Source: an uncultured Geobacteraceae bacterium (GTDB lineage: Bacteria; Desulfobacterota; Desulfuromonadia; Geobacterales; Pseudopelobacteraceae). Taken from it: DNA of 38,666 nt. The notes beneath the pieces are model-generated. The model made no database searches. It saw only the letters and a program-made list of their open reading frames with translations, and was not told the DNA's origin. The translations under genes and the position numbers were made by a program. Location of the stretch: the NCBI GenBank assembly GCA_903852495.1, contig CAINRC010000097.1:1-38666 (forward strand). Reading direction: 5' to 3'. This document shows positions 5,903 through 14,166 of the stretch, in pieces (within the stretch, counting starts at the first letter, position 1; each line of letters opens with the position of its first letter).

Positions 5903-8782
5903 TTACAGCACCTGGTGCAGGTATTCGGTTGTGCGTGACCGTTTTTCAAGCTCCATCTCTTTCGGATCAACATCGACAAATTTTTCGTCCGGCGTGATTT
6001 TGAAGAGCGGCTGCCCTTTCTGAACGATTGATCCGTCACTCCCCTGCATAATAATTTTGTCTATTGTACCGGAGAATGTTGCACGAACGGTGTTGAACAT
6101 TTTCATGACTTCTATGATGTACAGTGCCTGGCCTTTTTCAAAATGCATTTCTTCGTGGACGAAGGTGGGCAGACCGGGTGCTTCCTGGCCGTAATACATA
6201 CCGCCGCAGATAGCAACAATCTCATCCGCTTTAGTGGTCGGCGGCGGCACCAGAACTTTCTTCATGCGTGCCTGCAGTTCCGTGTCATTGAGATATTCCG
6301 GAATGGTGACTTCCAGATCTTCCTCAATTTTGAATTCCCAGAATTTGACATTTTCTGCCACGACAAACAACATGCCGAGCAGTTCCAGACCGGCTTCAAA
6401 CCCGGTGTGAGCCGAGCGGATCTGCTCCCACTCGCCGGCACTGAATCCTCCCTGCGGTTTTTCTTTGGCAACAAGGGCAGACAGTTTGTCGAATTCGTGC
6501 ATACCCAGTTTGAATCGCTCCGACAAGGTGCGATAGAAGCGGATCCCTTTCTGCAACAGATCGTTGTCATGCCCCCAGATAACCTCGGCAGCCGGTGCTT
6601 TCGGATCCCAGGACATATTGAGGTATTCATAGGTATCGGCCAGCAGGATGAATGGATTGCCGTGCCAGGCGACTTTGCCCTTGACGAGGGTGAAGTTCGA
6701 CCGGTTGATGGAGCACCAGCCGGAAAGGAGGTGCGGATCTTCCAGCAGTTTCTCCATGGGACGGGTAACCAGAGTTCCCTTGCGATCAAGAATCGCCGCC
6801 ATATCCTTGGCAACTTTCGGATCATCCGGGAACTGCTCCGCCATTTTCTTTGCGTAGGCTTTTTTCATCTGGATAAAGGCAAAAACCGTATCCAGCTTGC
6901 TTGCTTCCTGCTTCAGCAGCCCCATGAGAGTCAGATAGGGGACGACAAACCGGGTGGTCGGCTTTGCCATGACGTTCTGGCCGAGGAACCAGTTGACCAG
7001 GCCGTAGTGGAATTCCAGATTGGTGCCCAGATCCGAACCACGCAGCGTTGTTTTGCCAAGAACTTTCGACAGATGCTGGTAGCTCGCCAGGCGGTCTTCA
7101 CCCTTGGTGAGCAGAAGCGCAATATTCGAGTCGTATGCTCCGGCAACCTTGTACCGCATGAACATACCGGTATCGGGGTTAACCATGCAGATACCCTGGT
7201 CATCGCGGATCTCGCCGTCAATCGGGGCCGACCAGTAACGGATCATGCCGCCGGCGTGGGGCGAAAGTGAGCTGTCGGTGGCGTTCAGACGGGCCTCGGC
7301 AGCAGCGGCAAAACGGGGAATACGCTCCGGTTTGGGCAGACGCTTTTTGTGGAGGACCAAAAGAGCCATCATTTCAACGAGCGACTCCACAACAAAGAAG
7401 TCTTTCTTGTCTTTCGGATTGGTAAATTTGAGGCTGTAACACAGCTCGGAAACGCGGTGCTCAACCTGAATGCGGGTATTGACTTCCATGAAATAGTAAC
7501 GGTCACGGTCGACGATACATTCGAAGGTCGAGGCGGAATCAAGACCTACCGCAACGCCGAACTTGGTGGAATCATCCTCCATCCGCTTGAGTACATTCAA
7601 ATCGCTTTCCAGAGCTTTCTGCTCCGCCTTGCGCCCGGCTTTCTTTGCCGCATCAATGGCGATGGCCAGAGCTTCCTGGGTTACTGAAATTTCCAGCAGT
7701 TTCTGCTCATGCATCTGCAGTGAGCAATCACGGCCGCCAAGAGATACACACCACTCTCCGTTGCCAATCAGCTGGATTTCATTGTGGCGGGTCTGCTCAA
7801 TATTCAGCTCGACCAGGACGTTCTTGTTGTCGCCGACGCCATTGGCTTTCACCTCGTTCAGAACTTCCCGCACAAGGGTCGCTGTTTCGGCCGACGCTTC
7901 CTTGATCTGCTTGTCCGTCGGTTTTTTAAGACCGAGCAGTGACGCGCCAAGAATACGCTGTCCTTTACCGCCGCCGCCGCCGATCGCTTTCAGACGGATA
8001 CGGCTGGCCGGATACTCTTTAAACATCGCCTCTACTTCAATCTTGACCTGTGCCGACAGTTCATCGATGGAATACAGGTCAAGCCCTTTTTCGTACGACG
8101 CATACAAAATCTGATCGGCCAGATCTTCCAGCGACAGTTTTTTGTCATTCAGCGTTGCCGCCGCCACTTTCAGGCTGTGGGTTTTGGCCAGTGCCAGCAG
8201 CTTTTCCCGGGTACCGTATTTTTTTACCAGTGTCCGGGCGGTCGCATTGTTGATGCCGGGGGTTACGCTGACGCCGACAGACAGTGCCGTACGTTTGGCC
8301 TCGTCCTTTTTACCCGCATCAGCCTGGGTACGGGAGTTGGGGCCCATAAACGACAATCCGGCATTTTCGATGGCAGCGACGAATTCTTCATCTTCAGCCA
8401 TAAAACCGTAGCCGGCGAATACCGCACCGTAGCCGTTGTCTTTGGCTATCTTGATTATCTGGCCGATACGCTCGACGCGCTCTTCCTTGCTGGCGCCGCT
8501 GTAGTCAGGCACGCGGTGCACGCGGCTTGAATCCGTAAGCTGACGGAGTTCGGGAGCCAGGGCATTGGCGTAGACAATGGAGTCTTTTTCGGAAAGCAGG
8601 ATACCGTAGTGGGTAACCCCCATTTCCTCAAAAACATCCATAGCTTCCTTGCGGATCGGGCCACGGCATACGATAAGCGGTTTCAGATCTTCACTCGCAA
8701 ACGAGCGGACCCACTCGGAAGTGGATGCTCCAAGACGACGATCGCGGTGAGTAAGAGGGTTATTCATGTAGTGGTCGTTCAT
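5903..8782 (-). CDS. Acyl-CoA carboxylase biotin carboxylase/biotin carrier fusion
   Basis: A 959-residue protein with an N-terminal biotin carboxylase domain (KPLIVCRGPIRKEAMDVF, then GYGFMAEDEEF), an ATP-grasp region with the glycine-rich loop IGGGGGKGQR and the signature EVNTRIQVEH, a long central region, and a C-terminal biotinyl domain whose EVMKM motif places the biotin on Lys894. It would carboxylate biotin with ATP and bicarbonate for the neighbouring carboxyltransferase, most likely making methylmalonyl-CoA from propionyl-CoA. It is much longer than the usual alpha subunit of about 660 residues: about 100 extra residues lie between the first domain and the ATP-grasp loop (around 165-265), and a long linker separates the carboxylase from the carrier. 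The start has GGAGAT upstream. It lies 39 bases after the carboxyltransferase gene and 18 bases before the kinase-like gene. The acyl-CoA substrate cannot be read with certainty from sequence. Confidence 0.85.
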   Translation of the reverse strand: MNDHYMNNPLTHRDRRLGASTSEWVRSFASEDLKPLIVCRGPIRKEAMDVFEEMGVTHYGILLSEKDSIVYANALAPELRQLTDSSRVHRVPDYSGASKEERVERIGQIIKIAKDNGYGAVFAGYGFMAEDEEFVAAIENAGLSFMGPNSRTQADAGKKDEAKRTALSVGVSVTPGINNATARTLVKKYGTREKLLALAKTHSLKVAAATLNDKKLSLEDLADQILYASYEKGLDLYSIDELSAQVKIEVEAMFKEYPASRIRLKAIGGGGGKGQRILGASLLGLKKPTDKQIKEASAETATLVREVLNEVKANGVGDNKNVLVELNIEQTRHNEIQLIGNGEWCVSLGGRDCSLQMHEQKLLEISVTQEALAIAIDAAKKAGRKAEQKALESDLNVLKRMEDDSTKFGVAVGLDSASTFECIVDRDRYYFMEVNTRIQVEHRVSELCYSLKFTNPKDKKDFFVVESLVEMMALLVLHKKRLPKPERIPRFAAAAEARLNATDSSLSPHAGGMIRYWSAPIDGEIRDDQGICMVNPDTGMFMRYKVAGAYDSNIALLLTKGEDRLASYQHLSKVLGKTTLRGSDLGTNLEFHYGLVNWFLGQNVMAKPTTRFVVPYLTLMGLLKQEASKLDTVFAFIQMKKAYAKKMAEQFPDDPKVAKDMAAILDRKGTLVTRPMEKLLEDPHLLSGWCSINRSNFTLVKGKVAWHGNPFILLADTYEYLNMSWDPKAPAAEVIWGHDNDLLQKGIRFYRTLSERFKLGMHEFDKLSALVAKEKPQGGFSAGEWEQIRSAHTGFEAGLELLGMLFVVAENVKFWEFKIEEDLEVTIPEYLNDTELQARMKKVLVPPPTTKADEIVAICGGMYYGQEAPGLPTFVHEEMHFEKGQALYIIEVMKMFNTVRATFSGTIDKIIMQGSDGSIVQKGQPLFKITPDEKFVDVDPKEMELEKRSRTTEYLHQVL

Positions 8783-8821
8783 ATATCTATCTCCAATAAT
8801 TGAAATGGGGAAAGTCGTGTA

Positions 8822-10546
8822 TCAGTGGAACTCCCGCTGCGGTGCCATCATTGGACCCGGACGATAATGACGCATCAGGAACGAGATATTTTCGCCCAGT
8901 ACCTTGCGCAGATCGGTCGGCATAACGATGGATGAAATGGAGCCGAGCGACAGACCCTCTTTCGGGTTCATCAACTCTTTCTCGTAGCGCTGATTGAGGG
9001 CAGCTTCCTGACCCTTCAGCCAATCAGCCGCTTCTTTTTCAGCGTCCTTTTTAGCCGTAGCACCGTTTTCACCGGCATTGACGCGCTCTTCCGTCCCCTT
9101 CTTGATCATCTCGGCCGCGCTGGCGCGCATTTTGCGGACTTCATCCTTGTAAACGAATTCTTTACCTGCCGGCCCCATAACCGCAAGGCGGGTGGTGGGC
9201 AGCGCCAGAACCAGATCGGCACCGGTCGGATAGTTGTTGTATGAAGCATAGGCGCCGCCGTAGGCGTTGCGCAGAATCAGCAGAATACGCGGTGTACGCA
9301 CATCAACGATGGAATCAAGCATGGAGCGCCCGGCCTGAACGATGCCGCGTGCTTCCTGCTCCCGTCCCGGAAGGAATCCGGTGGTGTCTTCCATGAAGAT
9401 GAGCGGAATATTGTAGATATTGCAGAACCGGACAAAACGGGCGATCTTGACCGCAGAATCACAATCGATCTGGCCGGAGGAGACCGCCGAGTTATTGGCA
9501 ACAAAGCCGACGACCTGACCACCAAGGCGGCCAAAGGCGGTGACAACTTCACGGGCGCGTTCCGGCTGCAGCTCGAAGTAATCACCATGGTCACAGATCT
9601 GCTGAATAATGATGGAAACATCGAACGGAGTATTGAACCCGGTCGGTGAGTTGAATGCTTTCTTAAGCAGCGTGTTGATTTCCCATGTTTTACGATCCAG
9701 CGGGTCACTGGTTTCCTGGAAAGGAGCCAGGATGCTGTTGTTGTCAGGAATGTATGACAACAGGCGAACCGCCGTACGCAGGGCAGCAACCTCGTCGGTG
9801 ACCGTAATGTCAGCAACACCGGTTTTGCCATGAACTTTCGGTCCACCCAGCTCTTCCGGAGTAACATCCTCGCCCAGAACCGACTTGACAACGCCCGGCC
9901 CGGTCAGACCGAAAAAGGTGTCATTGGGCTGAATTACGAAGCTGCCCTGACGGGGGAGATAGGAACCGCCGCCGGCATTGAAACCGAACATACACATAAT
10001 TGAGGGGACAACACCGCTGATCCGGCGCAGGGCGGTAAATGCCTCGGCATAGCCGTCCAGACCGCCGACCCCTGCAGGCACGAAAGCACCGGCCGAGTCG
10101 TTCATGCCGATAACCGGAATTCCCTTTTCGCCCGCCATGTTGAAAAGCTTGGCAAGCTTGCTGCCGTTGGTGGCGTCAATGGAACCGGCACGAACCGTAA
10201 AGTCGTGACCATACACCGCCACATCACGGCCGCTGATATTGAGTACCGCCGTTACCAGCGATGCTCCGTCAAGATTTTTGCCCCAGTTCTGGAACAGCAC
10301 GTTGGGCGTTTTGTCGGAGAGCACGTTCAATCTCTCCCACACGGTCATTCTTTTTTTGAAGTGCTGTTTTTCGATCTGATCTATTTTGACCGATTTTATC
10401 GGGCGCTGGATCAGTTCGTATCCTTCTTTCATCGCCACTTCATAGCCGCCGGTTGTTTTGGAAATTTCACCCGGGATGGTGAATTCCACCGTTTCGGGCG
10501 GATCAAACGGGTTTTTTAAAACTGGCTTGGGTGCTGTACTTGACAT
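8822..10546 (-). CDS. Acyl-CoA carboxylase carboxyltransferase (PccB-like)
   Basis: A 574-residue protein of the crotonase-fold carboxyltransferase family. Visible family features are [49 protein letters not shown] in the N-terminal half and [30 protein letters not shown] and [11 protein letters not shown] in the C-terminal half. The glycine pairs that form the oxyanion holes are intact. It moves the carboxyl group from biotin to an acyl-CoA, probably propionyl-CoA given the mutase and epimerase nearby; a decarboxylase or transcarboxylase role is possible in fermenters. The start has AAGGACGG upstream. It follows the XRE regulator by 72 bases and precedes the biotin carboxylase gene, so all are likely co-transcribed. 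Confidence 0.88.
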   Translation of the reverse strand: MSSTAPKPVLKNPFDPPETVEFTIPGEISKTTGGYEVAMKEGYELIQRPIKSVKIDQIEKQHFKKRMTVWERLNVLSDKTPNVLFQNWGKNLDGASLVTAVLNISGRDVAVYGHDFTVRAGSIDATNGSKLAKLFNMAGEKGIPVIGMNDSAGAFVPAGVGGLDGYAEAFTALRRISGVVPSIMCMFGFNAGGGSYLPRQGSFVIQPNDTFFGLTGPGVVKSVLGEDVTPEELGGPKVHGKTGVADITVTDEVAALRTAVRLLSYIPDNNSILAPFQETSDPLDRKTWEINTLLKKAFNSPTGFNTPFDVSIIIQQICDHGDYFELQPERAREVVTAFGRLGGQVVGFVANNSAVSSGQIDCDSAVKIARFVRFCNIYNIPLIFMEDTTGFLPGREQEARGIVQAGRSMLDSIVDVRTPRILLILRNAYGGAYASYNNYPTGADLVLALPTTRLAVMGPAGKEFVYKDEVRKMRASAAEMIKKGTEERVNAGENGATAKKDAEKEAADWLKGQEAALNQRYEKELMNPKEGLSLGSISSIVMPTDLRKVLGENISFLMRHYRPGPMMAPQREFH

Positions 10547-10618
10547 CGTTACCGTCCTTTATTGGTATATTTATCCACGACAATCAGGCGTGAGATGGAT
10601 GCCCTGCAATAACTTTTA

Positions 10619-11182
10619 TCAGCGGGTGACGACCGCTAACACGGTGACTTCACTGCCGTCCTTTGAAAGAAGGCGGTGCTTTAGTGATGAATCAAAATAC
10701 ACACAATCCCCCTCCTCCAGCACAATCCGCTTCTCGTCGAGAATAAGTTCTGCAGCCCCCTTCATGATGAAGAGAAATTCTTCTCCATCGTGGCTGTAAG
10801 TATTCTCTTCAAGAGCTTTTTGGGTGATCGACAGCAGAAAAGGTTCCATCTTCTTGTTTTGTTTGTGAAACGAAAGTGATTCGTAGGAGTAGCCCTGGTT
10901 GGTACCGGCCTTGGAAATTACCCGGTGGATTGTTTTACGTTCGTGGGCGCGGACAACTTCAAAGCGGCACTCTTCTTCGTCTTCATTGAAGAAAAGGCCA
11001 ATTTTTACGTCAAAGAATTTTGCGATTCTGGAGAGGGTGGCAATCGGAGGTGAAACGTTATTATTTTCTATCTGGGAAATGAGCGCAGGGGAAAAACCGG
11101 TCTCCCTGGCAACAGCCTGGAGAGTCAGTTTTTTTGAGAGGCGGAGTTTTTTTATTTTAGCCCCGATGTTGAATTCGCGCAT
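10619..11182 (-). CDS. XRE-family regulator with cupin domain
   Basis: A 187-residue protein with an N-terminal helix-turn-helix of the Cro/CI type (residues 7-61: KKLTLQAVARETGFSPALISQIEN) and a C-terminal single cupin (about 115-185: YSHDGEEFLFIMKG, LEEGDCVYFDSSLKHRL), the layout of PuuR/SutR-like regulators where the cupin senses a small ligand. As first gene of the carboxylase operon it probably regulates that operon and itself in response to an acyl compound; the ligand is unknown. The start has AGGGG upstream. A perfect palindrome, TTGTATACAA, lies in its promoter at 11227-11236. Confidence 0.88.
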   Translation of the reverse strand: MREFNIGAKIKKLRLSKKLTLQAVARETGFSPALISQIENNNVSPPIATLSRIAKFFDVKIGLFFNEDEEECRFEVVRAHERKTIHRVISKAGTNQGYSYESLSFHKQNKKMEPFLLSITQKALEENTYSHDGEEFLFIMKGAAELILDEKRIVLEEGDCVYFDSSLKHRLLSKDGSEVTVLAVVTR

Positions 11183-11226
11183 TCAAACCCCTGACAATAA
11201 AAGTGAAACTCAGCATTCGTGCGGGT

Positions 11227-11254
11227 TTGTATACAATTTGCTTTATAATGTCAA
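11227..11254 (-). promoter_or_regulatory. Promoter with palindromic operator candidate for the XRE-carboxylase operon
   Basis: On the minus strand TTGACA (11249-11254) and TATACA (11228-11233) are 15 bp apart, shorter than ideal. The palindrome TTGTATACAA (11227-11236) overlaps the -10 element, a position suited to autorepression by the XRE protein. Both assignments are by eye. Confidence 0.5.
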
Positions 11255-11320
11255 TAAAATTCCTTCGCTAGCAGTAAAAATACGACCTCGTGAATAAATG
11301 AAATATATTATGGTCAAAAT

Positions 11321-12601
11321 TTACCGTTTAAGGGTGCGGGCAAGCAGCTGCAGCGTGTGCACCACATCAACTTTCGAACCGTGTTGTTTTAGCCCATCGG
11401 CAAGTTGCATCATGCATCCGGGGCAGCCGGTTGCCACAACCTGAGCGCCGGTGGCCGCAATCGCTTCGCTTTTTCCGTTGTTGATCGCCATGGACGAATC
11501 ATAGTGATACACGTTAAACGTCCCCCCCAGCCCGCAGCACCGGTCGGCACCATCCATCTCCACCAGCTCGACGCCCGGCGTGCCTTTCAGCAGATCACGC
11601 GGCTGCTTGGAGATGCCGTGGGTACGAAGATGGCACGGGTCGTGATAGGTCACACGAAGCTCTTCGCCGCTCCCGGTCTCGGACGGATCAAGGCCCAGCT
11701 GCCGCAACAGCTGTGACGCATCCATGGTTTTTGCTGCCAGGGCATCCAGGCGCGCACGCAGCTCCGGATTGCGCTTACCCACAACCAGCGGATAGAGGCG
11801 GTGCAGGGCGCCGCCGCAAGTAGCGCAGGCGGTCATGACGTAATCCACTTCATATTTTTCAAATTCAATCAGGTTCTTTTCGGCCAGATCCCGCACCGTT
11901 TTGATATCCCCCCCCGACATACCGGGCAGACCGCAACACTGCTGTCCTTTGGGGATGATGATCGTACAGCCGAGATGGCGGAACAGGGCCAGCGCGGCCT
12001 CCCCCACATCGGTATAGACAAAGTTGGTCATGCAGCCGACAAAAAAAGCGATGCGCGGTTTCCCCGGTTCTCCCGGAATAACCTCCGGATGCTGATCCAT
12101 AAAACTGTTCTTGGCGATCTCCGGGATGAAGCGTTTGTTGCCGATGAACGGAGCCGGGAAGCGAAGGCGCAGGCCGGATGTGGCGGGAACTTTTTTGAAG
12201 AAAAGCGGGCCGAGCAGCGCGGCCATGGAAGCCCCCATCTTCATGCGGGTCCGGCTCTTGATAACCTGGCCGACGGCGGCATGGAACGTTGTCAGACCAC
12301 GTCTCCGGGCCAGCGACTCACGGGCCGCAATGACAATCTCATCGGTGGGGACATCATTGGGGCACTTGTCAACGCAGCTGCCGCAGAGCAGACATTTTGA
12401 CATGGCCTCATAGGTCTGGTCGTCCAGTTGGATATCATCGGCCAGAATATGCTGAGCCAGCGCCACCTTGCCGCGCGCCACCGCCGGCTCCCGCTGGAAA
12501 GCGGTAAACGCGGGGCAATTCTGGCGGCAGGCACCGCACTTGACACATTTTTTCAGCTGATCTTCAACCCGCTTGAGCGGATCCTGTATTTGGTCTGACA
12601 T
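11321..12601 (-). CDS. glcF: Glycolate/2-hydroxyacid oxidase iron-sulfur subunit (GlcF-like)
   Basis: A 426-residue protein with two 4Fe-4S motifs (C19, C22, C25, C29P and C70, C73, C76, C80P) followed by two CCG domains. The first CCG has FFVGCMTNF, QQCCGLPG and ACATCGGALH; the second has YHDPCHLRTHG, DRCCGLGGTFN and ATGCPGCMMQL. This is the layout of GlcF, which passes electrons from the flavin subunit GlcD to quinone or another carrier. No glcD is next to it; its other side is the XRE regulator. The partner may be encoded elsewhere and the substrate (glycolate, lactate or another hydroxyacid) is open. The start has AAAGAAAGG upstream and repeat copy C lies just before it. Confidence 0.82.
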   Translation of the reverse strand: MSDQIQDPLKRVEDQLKKCVKCGACRQNCPAFTAFQREPAVARGKVALAQHILADDIQLDDQTYEAMSKCLLCGSCVDKCPNDVPTDEIVIAARESLARRRGLTTFHAAVGQVIKSRTRMKMGASMAALLGPLFFKKVPATSGLRLRFPAPFIGNKRFIPEIAKNSFMDQHPEVIPGEPGKPRIAFFVGCMTNFVYTDVGEAALALFRHLGCTIIIPKGQQCCGLPGMSGGDIKTVRDLAEKNLIEFEKYEVDYVMTACATCGGALHRLYPLVVGKRNPELRARLDALAAKTMDASQLLRQLGLDPSETGSGEELRVTYHDPCHLRTHGISKQPRDLLKGTPGVELVEMDGADRCCGLGGTFNVYHYDSSMAINNGKSEAIAATGAQVVATGCPGCMMQLADGLKQHGSKVDVVHTLQLLARTLKR

Positions 12602-12619
12602 TGAGGAACCTTTCTTTGC

Positions 12620-12741
12620 TTAACACAGAGGCACTGAGACACGGAGAACGGCAAAAACGTGCCTTGATAGTAAACACAACCCGGATAATTCACAACCATT
12701 TTAGTCCGGTTTCACGGTTTTCTCCGTGCCTCCGTGGTGAA
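12620..12741. repeat. CACAGAG/CACGGAG inverted-repeat element (copy C)
   Basis: The left arm begins TTAACACAGAGGCACTGAG and continues ACACGGAGAA; the inverted right arm reads TTCACCACGGAGGCACGGAG on the other strand. Total 122 bp with a different interior from copies A and B. It fills the gap between trmFO and glcF. Confidence 0.8.
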
Positions 12742-12754
12742 CCGAACCATAGAT

Positions 12755-14062
12755 TTACAGCTTTACCTTCCACTCGTCCAGCGCAGCCAGTGCCCGCTCC
12801 GCCAGCTTCTGCCGCCGTTCCTTCTTTTTGATCCTTCCCGGCAGCTCCGGAAAAAGGCCGTAGTTCACATTCATCGGCTGGAAATGTTTCACGTCCGCAT
12901 TGGTAATGTGGTTCATCAGGGCACCCAGGGCGGTTTCCGGTGACGGCACCGGAATCGGCAGGCCCTTGACAAGAGCGGCAGCGGCGATGCCGGCGAGGAA
13001 GCCGCTGGCCGCCGACTCTACATATCCCTCCACCCCGGTGATCTGGCCGGCGAAGAAGATACGCGGATCGCTCTTTAGCTGCTGCGTTGCATCCAGCAGC
13101 GCCGGGGAGTTGATGAACGTATTGCGGTGCATGGAACCGAGGCGGACAAATTCGGCCCCCTCCAACCCTGGAATGGTGCGGAAGATCCGGCGCTGTTCCG
13201 GCCAGGTCAGCTTGGTCTGGAAGCCGACCAGATTGTACATGGTTTTCTCCCGGTTTTCGGCCCGCAGCTGGATGACGGCGTGGGCCTCGTACCCGGTATG
13301 CGGATTGAGCAGACCGACCGGCTTCATCGGTCCAAAGCGGAGCGTTTCCACGCCGCGCGAGGCAAGTTCCTCAACCGGCATGCATCCTTCGAAGTGAACC
13401 ACCTTCTCAAAATCACGGGCCGGAACCTTCTCGCCACGGTTCAATTCATCGATAAAGGCCAGATATTCCTCTTCATTGAGCGGACAGTTGAGATAGTCAT
13501 CGCCATCCCCCTTACCGTACCGCGAAGCGGCAAACACCTTTGTCATATCCATGGATTCGGCGGTGACTATGGGCGCGATGGCATCGTAGAAATAAAGCCG
13601 ATCCCCGGTCAGGTCAGCAAGGGAGAGCGCCAGGGCATCGCTGGTCAGCGGACCGGAGGCGATGATAACAATCCCCTCGGCCGGAATGGCCGTCGACTCG
13701 CCCCGTTCGATGCGGATCAGCGGGTGGGCTTCAATTTTGGCGGTGACATAGTCGGAGAACAGCTGGCGATCAACCGCCAGAGCGCCCCCGGCGGGAACAG
13801 ACGTTGCCCCGGCAGCCTCCATGGTCAAAGAACCGCACCGACGCAGCTCCTCCTTCAGGAGCCCGACCGCGTTATCAAGCGAAATACCGCGCAGGGAGTT
13901 GGAGCAGACCAGCTCCGCCAGGCCGGATAATTCGTGGGCGGGGGAGAACTTTGTCGGCTTCATTTCGTGGAGGACAACCGGGATGCCGCGTTCCGCCGCC
14001 TGCCAGGCGGCTTCGCAGCCGGCCAGACCGCCGCCGATGATGGTGATACTGTGTTCAGACAT
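12755..14062 (-). CDS. trmFO: tRNA (uracil-54-C5)-methyltransferase, folate/FAD dependent
   Basis: A 435-residue protein starting with an FAD-binding Rossmann motif ([16 protein letters not shown]). It makes ribothymidine-54 in the T loop of tRNA using methylenetetrahydrofolate and FADH2. The family motif LVCSNSLRG carries Cys53, and [15 protein letters not shown] carries Cys227, matching the two important cysteines near 53 and 226 of the Bacillus subtilis enzyme. [20 protein letters not shown] near the C-terminus is also typical. The start has AAGGAAAC upstream. It follows topA, an order common in this and other phyla. Confidence 0.95.
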   Translation of the reverse strand: MSEHSITIIGGGLAGCEAAWQAAERGIPVVLHEMKPTKFSPAHELSGLAELVCSNSLRGISLDNAVGLLKEELRRCGSLTMEAAGATSVPAGGALAVDRQLFSDYVTAKIEAHPLIRIERGESTAIPAEGIVIIASGPLTSDALALSLADLTGDRLYFYDAIAPIVTAESMDMTKVFAASRYGKGDGDDYLNCPLNEEEYLAFIDELNRGEKVPARDFEKVVHFEGCMPVEELASRGVETLRFGPMKPVGLLNPHTGYEAHAVIQLRAENREKTMYNLVGFQTKLTWPEQRRIFRTIPGLEGAEFVRLGSMHRNTFINSPALLDATQQLKSDPRIFFAGQITGVEGYVESAASGFLAGIAAAALVKGLPIPVPSPETALGALMNHITNADVKHFQPMNVNYGLFPELPGRIKKKERRQKLAERALAALDEWKVKL

Positions 14063-14078
14063 TGACAGTTTCCTTAAT

Positions 14079-14155
14079 AAAAACGGAGAGGCGCAGAAGC
14101 AGGGAGGATTTTACTGAATAAAATCAATGTCCCTGTCTCTGCGCCTCTCCGCTTT
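14079..14155. repeat. Short inverted repeat of the CGGAG family between topA and trmFO (copy D)
   Basis: Arms AAAAACGGAGAGGCGCAG and the inverse of CTGCGCCTCTCCGCTTT pair over more than 20 bp, with a second palindrome (GATTTTA/TAAAATC) in the centre. The transcript should fold into a hairpin between the topA stop and the trmFO start. It is a diverged member of the dispersed family. Confidence 0.7.
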
Positions 14156-14166
14156 CAACGTTCAGA

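Noticed and set aside
6143..7270. 375-codon open frame on the plus strand opposite the biotin carboxylase gene
   Set aside because: Antisense to a well-supported protein; its composition (many His, Gln, Phe, Arg) is that of a shadow frame.
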